Shown: in pieces, positions 43,909 to 55,335 of the stretch
How the letters are laid out: each line of letters starts with the position of its first letter
Numbering within the stretch: position 1 is the first letter of the stretch
Assembly (NCBI GenBank): GCA_023974075.1
Contig: CM043797.1
Coordinates: 17,486,103-17,550,102 of the forward strand
Direction of reading: 5' to 3'
Length of the DNA: 64,000 bases
From: Chaenocephalus aceratus
Taxonomy: Eukaryota > Chordata > Actinopteri > Perciformes > Channichthyidae
Program-made: the position numbers and the translations under genes
Notes under the pieces: generated by a model
The model's database searches: none
What the model saw: only the letters and a program-made list of their open reading frames with translations
Told to the model about the DNA's origin: nothing

Positions 43909-45277
43909 GGGGCAGGCTGCAGAACAATTTACCTGTTTCTTGAGCTGGCTTATTTAGTTTTGAGTTCTCAAATGTAATGCACAAATGTAAAAATATGTAT
44001 TTGTGATGTTTAAACAGGGTTTATGCTGGTTTTTGGATCATCATCATTGGGAAAAGTTCCATAAAAAGAGTTTTAAATCCTATTTAAAAGTCTTCTATTC
44101 AATTAACCAATATAGTAATTAACAATGCTTTTGAGAAGCTGTGCAAGTGCTGATTTTTTTAGAAACTTCAATACATTTGAATGAATTACTCTTTTTTAAG
44201 TCTGATAAATCCATTCATCCATTTTATACCAATGTTCTGTATCCAAGTCACATTCATTTAATTAATTATAAGAAATTATTTTACACAAATCTGGGAAATT
44301 AACCTCTGGTAACCTCTAAAAAGCAAACATTGCAGAAACTTTGGCACTTTTGCTGACAAGATCAACAGCTGGTTATAGATTGACTGCTGTTAAACATAAA
44401 CCAGGCACTGACTGTTTTTGTGCCAGCTGCATCAGAAAAGAGAATTCAATTGACTGAATTTATATCTTACATAAAATCTGGCATCTGCTGCTGGTATTCA
44501 ATCTCTTATCTTTCATGAGCATGCAGCACTGAGCATGCAGGACTGTGTGTGTGGTTGGTTGCACGTTAGCTCATGGTTCAGGCCTTCTGTAGGGAGTAAA
44601 CTGTTATACAGATATTTAAAGTCATCAAATCACAAAAATATAACATTTCCGTGCAGAATAGTACACTGCATGTAGAAATCAGAGTCCTGTCGCAGGTGAA
44701 AAACTTTAGTTTGAATACATACTGTATACAAATAAGAAAAATGTCATTGTGTGTCAGCCCTCATGTATATTTCAAAAATATTTCCATGGTGGTGACATTA
44801 TCCATATTAAAATAATAGGAAATACAAAGTTTAACCCTGAAAACTGCTTTCCCAAATGTGCAAATTACACCTGAATGTGTCATTAAAGTATGTTAAAATA
44901 ATGTTTTGTACCAACTCAATATTTTCATTCCATAAGAAAAGAATAAATAGTGTATTAAGATATTTGCATTGTGGTGCATTCATATCACTAGGTTTATAAT
45001 AATATGCTATAAGAAAACTAAATCAATTTTTATGTAGGAAATATTAAAGTGGTCACTTGTAAATCCTTTGTTGGCCTATGTATTTGTGACTTTGGAGTAC
45101 ACACCATATACATTTCATTCATAAAACTATTTATATATATATTAATAATATGTTATGATTATTAAAAAATATTCACCACAATGAATTCATCTGCAGCTTG
45201 TTAATGGCAGTTTGGTTGTTATGCATGTCATTCACCTGCAAGTGTCGCACTGAATCCAAACTTAATATCTAATGCAT
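43909..45277. repeat. 3' flank of unit B receptor
   Basis: It matches 52999-55000 apart from the hAT insertion there. No second gene is visible; it includes the block that opens the window (44602-44868). It ends at TAAAG, the target of the Gypsy LTR. Confidence 0.85.
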
Positions 45278-46227
45278 TAAAGTGTCACACTCCCAGGTTT
45301 GTCACAGTTTTAGTGTTGTCTGTCTGGTTATGGGTTTTGTAAGTCTGTTCATTCGGTGTTTTGTCTTCCTCCTGGTGTTTTGTCTGGTCCTCCTCCCTGT
45401 CATTAGTTTCCCTGGTGTGTCTGATTGTCTCATTGTGTTCACCTGTTCCCCTTGTGTTTCTCCCTCCCCTGCCCAGCTGTGTCTTGTTCTGTGATTACCC
45501 TTCTGTGTATTTAGTCTAGTCTTCCCCTGTGTTCCATGTCGGTTCATTGTTTCCCCTCCATGTTATTCCACGGTCTGTGTTCCTTGTGCTGCTCGTTGGT
45601 TTTGGATATTTTGGATACTGCCTTTTTTGCCACAGCTTTATATTATTTAATAATAATAATAATTAAAACTGCGGTCGCACTTGTGCGCGCAGTGATGAGC
45701 GGGCCCTCGCGTCCGTGCGCCTGTCGGGGAGGGTTGCTGGTCCCCCCCCTCAGTCCTCCGAAATGAGCCATTTGTCATCCCTCTAAATTGTTTACCTGAC
45801 TTTGCGTTCCTTTGTTTCTGACCAGGAAATCTTAGGCATGTGCGCCAACTGTGTTGGTACCATTTTTCCTGCATCAACCAGGTAGCGATATGCCGATAGT
45901 GAAGAATAAACATATTTATAACTAGTTTAGCTAGTTCCAGAGGTAGATGGAATAGCTAAGTGTGTTTGGTCTAACTGTTAGTGTGTGTTTTGCTCAGCTC
46001 CGCAGTCCGTCACAGCAACAATTAAAATGTAAACCTAAGACGCAAAGAAGTGCAAGATAACAGATAAATATATAACAACCACAATGTAGATTCAATAATA
46101 TGAGAGAAGTTGTAGATTAAGTGTAGACAGTATTTCAAATAAAGACAATGTAATAAGTATATACAGTATATGCAAAATGACAAGTACTATATGAAGTGAC
46201 AGCATTGATGAGCTATACACGTCTCCA

Positions 46228-46810
46228 CCATAGAGCAGGGGTGGCCAACCTTTTTTGAACCGAGAGCTACTTTTAAAGTTGCCAGTCTGCCAAGATCTAC
46301 CAGTCCAAATAGAGAGGCGTAGCCATTACTGACAGCCTACTACCAGGTAAATACACACTTCTGCTTGTATAAAACTGACCTTTAATACTCCATAAAATAC
46401 TGCAGATCCTTTATCTTACCTCTTTCTAATCTACACACATACAAGTATTTAACTGAAGTTACACAACAGTGTTGTTGATACAGAGTTGGAGTTTATTCAC
46501 ACGTCACACTACAGTGGGTAATGTTTTCAAGAAGCATTGAACAGTGCTGCCACATATGACACAGGAAAAAAAGAAAAGACTCTGAACCCTTTCTTTGCCA
46601 TTATATAAAAATAGTGTTGCTACAAAAGTATAAATTAGGCTTACTAATAAGACAACTCAGATCTGAAGCTACACAGGAATCTGCTGCAACTGTGCGCTGT
46701 TCAGGCTTGCTTTATCCAGCAACTCAGGTGGCAGCTCTGTCCTGATTTACCGTGCACTTTTCAAAGTAGGGATCGTTCCCCAGCAGATCCATTTCTCCAG
46801 AATTCTGGTA
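46228..46810. mobile_element. Possible truncated hAT copy
   Basis: CAGGGGTGGCCAACCTTTTT followed by GAGAGCTACTTT is a familiar hAT 5' tip. No matching right end or target duplication was found, so extent is a guess. Confidence 0.35.
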
Positions 46811-46915
46811 ATCACAGAGAAAACAAGAGATCATAATAAAGACATGGTTGCTAAAGCATGATTGAACAATGTAACTGTAAGCCTTATAGACAGATAAAGT
46901 GTTTGTGTGTGTGTC

Positions 46916-46937
46916 GGAGGGGGGGGGGGGGGGGGTG
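46916..46937. repeat. Poly-G tract
   Basis: An uninterrupted G run of about 20 bases, between TGTCGGA and TGTGTTTATTT. It can form a quadruplex and is a likely sequencing-error site. Confidence 0.9.
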
Positions 46938-47171
46938 TGTTTATTTGTAGGCTTTAGGAGATATGTAGAAATAAACAGTAGATATTTTTCATGAAACCAT
47001 ATGGTGCTTCACATAATAAAATATACAAGGGCTGTAGCCTGATATACATGATATGCTTTAGGAGCTGTTTGTGTGTGTTTTACATTCAGTAGGTGTCTGT
47101 TGTGGAGTGTATAGGTGTCTGTTGTAATTGATTTTGCTGCCAGCAGAGCCGGTGTGTGTGTGTGTGGTTTA

Positions 47172-49425
47172 GGAGTTATGAGCATTTCTATCTAAGCCCC
47201 GCATTTAGATTAATGACGGGCATATTTATCGACTGAACATGCTCATTTTCTACAGTAATGTGTCTGACCCGCCACTGATGCTGTATACTAAGTTTGGCGT
47301 TGTAAAAGAAAACATGGAAATTTAAGGTAATATTTCACTGTTTTTAACATTATGGTAATTAAAAAAAAATGAAGGAGGTGGAGCTTTCGGGTTCCAGGAC
47401 ATAATATGTAGAGTAGGTCCACCCGAATAAGTGGGTACAATTTCAGGTCATTCGGAGTTACGGTGCCACTTTATAAAGGTTTCCAAAAATGGAAATGTAG
47501 TAGTTTGGATGAATTTGTGACATGTAAATCGTCAAAAATGGTGTATTCGCTGTTAGCTTACAACCTCCACGAGTAATTTTTCAAAAATGTGCTCCTCAAT
47601 TAAGTATCGTATGGGATAGGGGCTAAACCTGTCCTGCATTGGAATTTTTCCGATAATTCCCCTAGGAGGAGTTCGCAAGAACGTGCGTAAAATGGCTGAA
47701 AAATGCAAATTTTTCAAAATGGCCGACTTTCTGGGGGGCGGGGCTAATGGAAGGCAATTTGAAATATGTGTGAAATCATAATAGCAATAGGTATACAGCG
47801 TTTCGTGAATATCGGAATAACTATATCCGAGTGGTTTGGAGTCATTTGCGACATGTAAATCGTCAAAAATGGTGTATTCGCTGTTAGCTTACGACCTCCA
47901 CGAGTAATTTTTCAAAAATGTGCTCCTCAATTAAGTATCGTATGGGATAGGGGCTAAACCTGTCCTGCGTTGGAATTTTTCCGATAATTCCCCTAGGAGG
48001 AGTTCGCAAGAACGTGCGTAAAATGGCTGAAAAACACACATTTTTCAAAATGGCCGACTTTCTGGGGGGCGGAGCTAATGAAAGGCAATTTGAAATATGT
48101 GTGCAATCATAATAGCAATATGTATACGGCGTGTCGTGAATATCGGAATAACTATATCCGAGTAGTTTAGAGTAATTTGCGACATGTAAATCGTCAACAA
48201 TGGTGTATTCGCTGTTAGCTTACGACCTCCACGAGCAATTTTTCAAAAATGTGCTCCTCAATTAAGTATCATATGGGATAGAGGCTAAACCTGTCCTGCA
48301 TTGGAATTTTTCCGATCATTCCCCTAGGAGGAGTTCGCAAGGACGTGCGTAAAATGGCTGAAAAACGCACATATTTCAAAATGGCCGACTTTTTGTGTGG
48401 CGAGGCTAATGAAATGCATTTACAAATATATCCGCAATTCCATGAGAAATGTCTGTGCAAAAATTCGTGAACTTTTGAGAAACTATATGTGACTACCACA
48501 CAATAGGGGGCGCTAGTGAGCAGTTTTTTTGAAAATGTACGGTTTCTTTTTACATTTTCGAAAAGGTCCTGGGCTCTGACGTGTGTCCCAAGTTTTGCGT
48601 CCGAAGCTCATTTTATGCTATCGCAATTTAAAAATAATGTATAGGCCACGCCCACATTCTGAATTTGTTGCGACACTTTGAATCTAAGTTCGTAGTCTCC
48701 CCGAGAGTATGTGTAAACAAAAAACTAAAAGATTAGTCCATCCGCTCTTGAGTTATAAATTGGTGGTGTTTTTGGCGCCCCCTATAGTCCAAAATGAAAA
48801 TACTTTGTTGTGCCTATTCCTCAAGACAGACTCAACGTTTCCACCAAAATCTGTGATGTTTGGATACATTGTTGATGAATTATGATCATTTCTTTCTGAG
48901 CCCCGCCTTTTTGCGAGTACGTTTTAATTCATGGCGGAAATATTTATCGTTTGAACATGCTCATCTCCTAGGGTAATGTGTATGACCCTCCGGCGATACT
49001 GTATACGAAGTTTGGTGTTGATAAACTAAAAATTGAAATTTAAGTGAATATTTAAGTGTTTTTAAAAATATGCTAATTTAAAAAAAAAAAAAGTAGGCGG
49101 AGCTAAGGATTCCAATTGGATTATTTGTAGAGCAGGTCCACCCGGATATGTTTGCAAAATTTCAGGTCATTCGGAGTTACGGTGGGACTTTGTGAATTTT
49201 TCCAAAATGGAATTGAAATAGGTGGCGCTAGCGAGCAGGTTGGACAATTTGAACTCATTGACTCCAGAATATCAAATTTTTCACCGGTCCTGGCGTCCGT
49301 TATACAACTTTTTCAGCCTGAAAACAAGCATTCCGTTGTGGAATAATAATAATAGGAATTCCACCAATAACAATACTTCGTGCTAGGACGCTGTTGGGTC
49401 CTAGCACATCGTGCTCGGGCCCTAA
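47172..49425. repeat. Composite repetitive element with duplicated 345-bp block, 331-bp tandem repeats and terminal hairpin
   Basis: A block of about 345 bp (47172-47515) recurs diverged at 48869-49210 (shared TTTCAGGTCATTCGGAGTTA). Between them are three 331-bp tandem copies. Near the right end, 49380-49407 forms a 10-bp hairpin (GTGCTAGGAC/GTCCTAGCAC) followed by GCTCGGGCCCTAA. A 3' hairpin before a CTRR-like end is Helitron-like, but no replication-initiator gene or clean 5' end is visible. Confidence 0.45.
47519..48511. repeat. 331-bp tandem repeat, three copies
   Basis: Copies start at the recurring GACATGTAAATCGTCAA at about 47519, 47850 and 48181. Each contains TTCCCCTAGGAGGAGTTCGC and ATGGCCGACTTTCTGGGGGG. 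Later copies drift toward the right. No coding function. Confidence 0.9.
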
Positions 49426-49429
49426 TAAT

Positions 49430-49805
49430 TCCTTACATTTATTATAGCGCTTTTACAATGACTCAAAGCGCTTTACATATACACACATTACACATATATG
49501 CAATGGTCAGAAACTGTGGACAATACCCACAGGAGCAAGTTCAGGTGAAGTGTCTTGCCCAAGGACACACCGAGGCGGCGGGTTTCACCCCTTGATCTGA
49601 TGATCATTGCACAGCGCCACACCGTCCATCTTCACGCCTCGAGGTCATCGAGGCGCTTTTACAAGTATACATTGGTATTATACATGTACTGTGGACAATA
49701 CCCACAGGAGCAAATCCGGGTGAAGTGTCTTGCCCAAGGTTTCGAACTGGAGTTCCCCAGCACTCCCCCTTGATCTGATGATCGGATGCATAGACCACTG
49801 CGCCA
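49430..49805. repeat. Fish interspersed repeat, two partial copies
   Basis: GACAATACCCACAGGAGCAA followed by GTGAAGTGTCTTGCCCAAGG occurs twice (about 49518 and 49693), each followed by CTTGATCTGATGATC and a CACTGCGCCAC-like end. This is a common teleost interspersed repeat; I do not assign its class. Confidence 0.6.
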
Positions 49806-49883
49806 CCCGTCCCATAATAAAGCTCGCTTTTCGTTAAATTCTGTATTTGAGTCCTACCTGCTTCACCCAATCGTAACATAAAG

Positions 49884-52023
49884 GTCCCATGTCATGGCCA
49901 TCTACTGATCATAATCCCATTGTTGAGGTATACTAGAATATATTTATATTGTGCAATTTTCTAAACTCACATTGGTTTCTCATACAGCATCTCTGTATAG
50001 TATGTGTATTCACTCTCTGTCATAAACGGCTTGTTGGAGCTCCTGCTTCTGTCTTTAGGACGTTGTTGTGAGTTTGGACGGAGCAGATACAGGTTAGTTT
50101 AGCCTGATCTGATCGAATGGAGATCGCTCCATTCAGAGAACACGCATTTTAAAAGTTTTTCGCCTGCCATCTTGCATTCTCACTTGTCAAAGCATGGTTT
50201 TTACTAACCGTTATCAGTAAAAACAAACATTTTTGACCGTTGCTCATCCTAATTTTCGGCCTTGATGTAACAATATTCATAATTAAGTAAATGTAACCCC
50301 CTTTTCACCCCGGTAACACGTTTCATGTGCCCTGTACGACGGGCGCTGTAAGTGATGAAAATGGGTTTATCTGACGCCCACAGCTCACAGCCAAAATGCG
50401 AGTGAGCGAGGGAGAGAGAAGGCGCGCACCGCCCGGCACCGGGGCTGTAGTTATTAGAATCTGGTGCTAGCTGCTCTAACGGATATAAGAAGAAGATGTT
50501 TCTACAATAATGTGGAGGGAGAGTCCTCTCCACTCAGACTGAGAGGCTGATAACTACAGCTCAGTGAGGTAAAGGACTCTGAGTGTTTAGATAGTTAACT
50601 TTAGTCTAAGTTCAAACGGTTTGGTCACAATTTATGTAAACATATTTCCAAGGCACTCCTTTATAATTATTGGGATAAACAGGTTTGAAATCATTCCAAT
50701 GTATACTATAGGACAGTAACCAAAATAAAGATTAAAAAAAATGCATAAATAAATAAATGTTAAGGTAAAATAAGATATGAATGAACAACACAAATAAAAT
50801 AAATTGCATTCATTTGTTATTGGCTATGGTAGGTTATTGGTTATGTTCACATATACTTATTTGATTACATCCACTTGTCTAAGATGACAACAGAGACTTT
50901 CGACCCAAAACCAGCTGTTGACTTGTGGATGCAAGCAGCTGATCACAGACTCAACCAGAAAGAAAGTAGTAGGCCAACATCATCAGCTATGTCTGACAGA
51001 GAGGAGAACAGTCAGCAGGGTAGTGATGCTTGTAGGATTACTGGTTGTGCTAATGTTGTCTTGTGTTCACCTCTGCATGTGTGTTCAGTGTTCACCTCTG
51101 CATGTGTGTTCAGTGTTCACCTCTGCATGTGTGTTCAGTGCCGTTTGTCTGGCAAATAAAGTCAAGACCCCTCAAAAGTTATGGTTTATTTCATTTTAAG
51201 GATGAGCACCAAGCAACATCTCCAGGTGCTCCTTTGAGAACCAGGGTAAAAAAGTTGTTTTTGTTTTTGGTAATGATGTCAGAGAAGAACGATTGTCTTT
51301 GAGAACCAGGGTAAAAAAGCTATGTGCACCCCTGCTTATAAGATCCCATTCTACTATAAACTGTGTAATTTAACAATCATATTATATTATTAGATGCAAG
51401 CCAAACCATAACAATTAAATAAAGTAATTTTTTCTGGGTTTATAACTTTCTTTCTTTTTTATTAGCCACTTATAAATGCTTTCACAAACTCACTGCTTCA
51501 ACAAATACTGCAACAGGATCCTATGTCCCCATGCACTGAAATATGTTAATGACAACCATCATGGTGTATGACGATAGCATGTAAATAATGCATCTCTGGA
51601 GGAACCTGGCATGAATCAAAGAGATGTGAACTGGGCAAAACACTTCAGATAAGGGAAGAACATCTCAGAGATGTTGTTCATCATCAAGTGAACTGAAATC
51701 TGATGAACACATTCTTAGGTGAGGGGAGAGCTATTTTATTTTAAAGGTTATATGTGTTTTGAATACAGTATAAATAGTATGTTCAAATGGGTGGATACCA
51801 AGGGTATATAATTGTATATTTACAAATGTGAGGTTTTACTTTAATTATCCAGCATTTACTTATTTACAGTACCCTGCTCTTTAGCTATGTTGTATTCTTA
51901 TTCCTTTTCAATTGTCATTGTGTTTTTTTGAGGATGTCCTTTTTTTGTGTACACAGATTTAATGTTGTTTTTTTTTCTTACAGGTTTGCGAGAGATGTTT
52001 GCTTAATAGTGTATATTTGCAGA
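49884..52023. repeat. Unit B/C junction and 5' flank of unit C receptor
   Basis: 49884-50216 matches 55000-55335 (end of the duplicated unit). From about 50217 the next unit begins, so the tandem-duplication breakpoint is at the ACCGTTATCAGTA sequence. From 50719 on it matches the 5' flank of unit B. No gene is seen in 49884-50718. Confidence 0.75.
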
Positions 52024-52998
52024 ATGCATAATCTGACTGAATTAACAGGCAATGCAACATCACACACAAGCCTCTCTGTGATCATCAAGGTGTGTGTGGT
52101 CATCCCTTTCTTCTGCATCTTCCTCTGTTGCATTGTTATCATGCTGCGCATCTTTGCAACTAACAGGCACTTCCTGGACACCTCCCGTTATATCCTGTTT
52201 GCCTACATGCTGATTAACGACACTCTCCAGCTCTTGTCCTCTGTGATCCTTTTCCTCTTGGTCATGTGTCTGGTAACATTTCCTACTGTCTACTGTGTTC
52301 CTCTGCTGTTACTTTCCACTTCCACATTCATGAACACAACTTTAATCCTGGCCACTATGTCACTGGAGCGCTATGTGGCGATCATCTACCCACTGCAGCG
52401 CCCAGCAGCCTGGTGCTCTGACCGTATCTGGATCATAATTCTGTCCATTTGGTTTCTCAGCTTTATTTTCCCTATGATTGAATACTCTATTGGGGAAAGA
52501 GATCCTGCTGTGGATATCCTCTCCACACCTGTGCTCTGCAAACCCATTTATATCAAATCATCTCCAATCCAGGCATTTTTCCGAGCTGCTGTTAATATTC
52601 TCTTCTTTGCAGTAGTATCTGTTGTTATCCTCTTTACATACATAAAAATCCTGCTGAAAACAAGAAAGATGAGACAGGATAAGGTTTCTGCCAGCAAAGC
52701 CAAGCACACTGTGCTGCTGCACGGCTTTCAGCTGCTCCTGTGCATGTTGGCCTTCACTCTTCCAATCACTGAAAGTATCATGGTGCCACATGTCAGCTGG
52801 CCACCAGAGGATATCGCCTTTTTTAATTATTTCTGTTTCATCCTTATACCACGCTTTCTCAGCCCACTAATCTACGGCTTTAGAGATCGGAAGCTCAGGG
52901 ACTGCTTTGGGAAAACCTTTCTCTCTCAAACAAAGCCAACCCAGTGTAAGGGGCAGGCTGCAGAACAATTTACCTGTTTCTTGAGCTGGTTTATTTAG
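52024..52998 (+). CDS. Odorant receptor, OR131-2-like type (unit C), altered C terminus
   Basis: It is nearly identical to the unit B receptor over the seven helices, with a handful of substitutions (for example Arg to Cys after PAAW, Thr-Ile-Tyr-Ile-Asn to Pro-Ile-Tyr-Ile-Lys in loop 2, Gln-Thr to Arg-Lys after YGFRD). A 4-bp deletion near 52925, relative to unit B, shifts the frame after FGKTFL. The normal short cysteine-containing tail is replaced by about 24 other residues ending CFLSWFI, giving 324 residues. The core is intact, so it may still work. The same splice acceptor precedes the ATG. Confidence 0.8.
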   Translation: MHNLTELTGNATSHTSLSVIIKVCVVIPFFCIFLCCIVIMLRIFATNRHFLDTSRYILFAYMLINDTLQLLSSVILFLLVMCLVTFPTVYCVPLLLLSTSTFMNTTLILATMSLERYVAIIYPLQRPAAWCSDRIWIIILSIWFLSFIFPMIEYSIGERDPAVDILSTPVLCKPIYIKSSPIQAFFRAAVNILFFAVVSVVILFTYIKILLKTRKMRQDKVSASKAKHTVLLHGFQLLLCMLAFTLPITESIMVPHVSWPPEDIAFFNYFCFILIPRFLSPLIYGFRDRKLRDCFGKTFLSQTKPTQCKGQAAEQFTCFLSWFI

Positions 52999-53602
52999 TT
53001 TTGAGTTCTCAAATGTAATGCACAAATGTAAAAATATGTATTTGTGATGTTTAAACAGGGTTTCTGCAGGTTTTTGGATCATCATCATTGGGAAAAGTTC
53101 CATGAAAAGAGTTTTAAATCCTATTTAAAAGTCTTCTATTCAATTAACCAATATAGTAATTAACAATACTTTTGAAAAGCTGTGCAAGTGCTGATTTTTT
53201 CAGAAACTTCAATACATTTGAATGAATTACTCTTTTTTAAGTCTGATAAATCCATTCATCCATTTTATACCAATGTTCTGTATCCAAGTCACATTCATTT
53301 AATTAATTATAAGAAATTATTTTACACAAATCTGGGAAATTAACCTCTGGTAACCTCTAAAAAGCAAACATTGCAGAAACCTTGGGACTTTTGCTGACAA
53401 GATCAACAGCTGGTTATAGATTGACTGCTGTTAAACATAAACCAGGCACTGACTGTTTTTGTGACAGCTGCATCAGAAAAGAGAATTCAATTGTATGACT
53501 GAATTTATATCTTACCTAAAGTCTGGCATCTGCTGCTGGTATTCAATCGCTTATCTTTCATGAGCATGCAGCACTGAGCATGCAGGACTGTGTGTGTGGT
53601 TG
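52999..53602. repeat. 3' flank of unit C receptor, first part
   Basis: It matches 43909-44565 with scattered substitutions. Non-coding. It is interrupted at GTTGCACG by a hAT element. Confidence 0.85.
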
Positions 53603-53610
53603 GTTGCACG

Positions 53611-54270
53611 CAGAGTTGGGTTACTAACATTGCACCGACACGCGTTACTTCGTTACTTTCTAAAATCAGTCATAATCAAACCTCAACAAACACCTGCAAA
53701 GAACACATGCTAAGGTTAAGCTAACGCACATAGCTGTTGTTTATTTATTACACACACGTAGTCTGTTCTTCTTCTCTGTTTTCCGGTTGTTGCCTGTTTT
53801 GAATGACGAATACAAACTACCGCCGCCTGCTGGTAAGGAGAGTTATTGCCACTCACGCATGCGCAGTTCGTACGTGCTCGGCTGCGGTGTGCTCTAGTCT
53901 GGCTCCAGTGCAACACATGGCCAACACGCAGGAGAACACGCTGACGCAACAGTGTGAGCAGAGATAGACTGCGCAACATATACAGATAGCAGGAGCCAGA
54001 GGACAGCCATGGTCAGATAGGAAAACATTCAGGATCTGGATCAGTCTTATGCGACAATGGAAACTGAACTAAACAGAACATTTGAAACTTTAGCAGTCTG
54101 CGTGATCTGCCTGCAGGGAGGGGCGGGGCCGGCCCTGCTAGTAAAGTAACGAGTAAAGTAACGAATTACTTTATGTAGAGAGTAACGAAGTATGTAATAT
54201 ATTACTTTTTTTTAAAAGTAATATGTAATGTGTAATATATTACTTTTTTTTAGTAACGACCCCATCTCTG
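53611..54270. mobile_element. Non-autonomous hAT element in unit C
   Basis: The ends are CAGAGTTGGGTTACTAAC and GTAACGACCCCATCTCTG, with an exact 8-bp target duplication GTTGCACG (53603-53610, 54271-54278). The uninterrupted site is at about 44560 in unit B. 660 bp, no transposase. The GTAACG/CGTTAC-rich subterminal repeats are typical of this fish hAT group. Confidence 0.9.
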
Positions 54271-54278
54271 GTTGCACG

Positions 54279-55335
54279 TTAGCTAATGGTTCAGGCCTTC
54301 TGTAGGGAGTTGTTATACAGATATTTAAAGTCATAAAATCACAAAAATATAACATTTCCGTGCAGAATAGTACACTGCATGAAGAAATCAGAGTCCTGTG
54401 GCAGATGAAAAACTTTAGTTTGAATACATACTGTATACAAATAAGAAAAATGTCATTGTGTGTCAGCCCTCATGTATATTTAAAAAATATTTCCATTGCA
54501 TGGTGGTGACATTATCCATATTAAAATAATAGGAAATACAAAGTTTAACCCTGAAAACTGCTTTCCCAAATGTGCAAATTACACCTGAATGTGTCATTAA
54601 AGTATGTTAAAATAATGTTTTGTACTAACTCAATATTTTCATTCCATAAGAAAAGAATAAATAGTGTATTAAGATATTTGCATTGTGGTGCATTCATATC
54701 ACTAGGTTTATAATAATATGCTCTGAGAAAACTAAATCAATTTTTTTGTAGGAAAATATTAAAGTGGTCACTTGTAAATCCTTTGTTGGCCTATGTATTT
54801 GTGACTTTGGAGTACACACCATATACATTTCATTTAAAACTATTTATATATATATTAATAATATGTTATGATTATTAAAAAATATTCACCACAATGAATT
54901 CATCTGCAGCTTGTTAATGGCAGTTTGGTTGTTATGCATGTCATTCACCTGCAGGTGTCGCACTGACTCCAAACTTAATATCTAATGCATTAAAGGTCCC
55001 ATGTCATGGCCATTTCTACTGATCATAATTCCATTGTTGAGGTATACTAGAATATATTTATACTGTGCAATTTTCCAAACTCACATTGGTTTCTCATACA
55101 GCATCTCTGTATAGTATGTGTATTCACTCTCTGTCATAAACGGCTTTTTGGAGCTCCTGCTTCTGTCTTTAGGACGTTGTTGTGAGTTTGGACGGAGCAG
55201 ATACAGGTTAGTTTAGCCTGATCTGATCGAATGGAGATCGCTCCATTCCGAGAACACGCATTTTAAACGTTTTTTCGCCTTCCATCTTGCATTCTCACTT
55301 GTCAAAGCATGGTTTTTACTAACCGTTATCAGTAT
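54279..55335. repeat. 3' flank of unit C receptor, second part
   Basis: It is the best-preserved copy of the unit end. It provides the empty-site reference for the BEL/Pao insertion (CATAATTCCATTGTTGAGGT near 55026) and for the KDZ insertion (GCAAATTACACCTG near 54573). Confidence 0.85.

Larger units (their letters stand above)
45283..49878 (+). mobile_element. Gypsy-type solo LTR split by about 4.2 kb of repeats
   Basis: The left end TGTCACACTCCCAGG and right end CACCCAATCGTAACA are those of a fish Gypsy-like LTR, flanked by a 5-bp target duplication TAAAG (45278-45282, 49879-49883). The LTR body runs to about 45650 and resumes at about 49813 (ATAATAAAGCTCGCTTTTCG, with a polyadenylation signal). 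No gag-pol lies between, only other repeats, so this is a solo LTR with a composite insertion at an ATA microsatellite. Confidence 0.8.
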
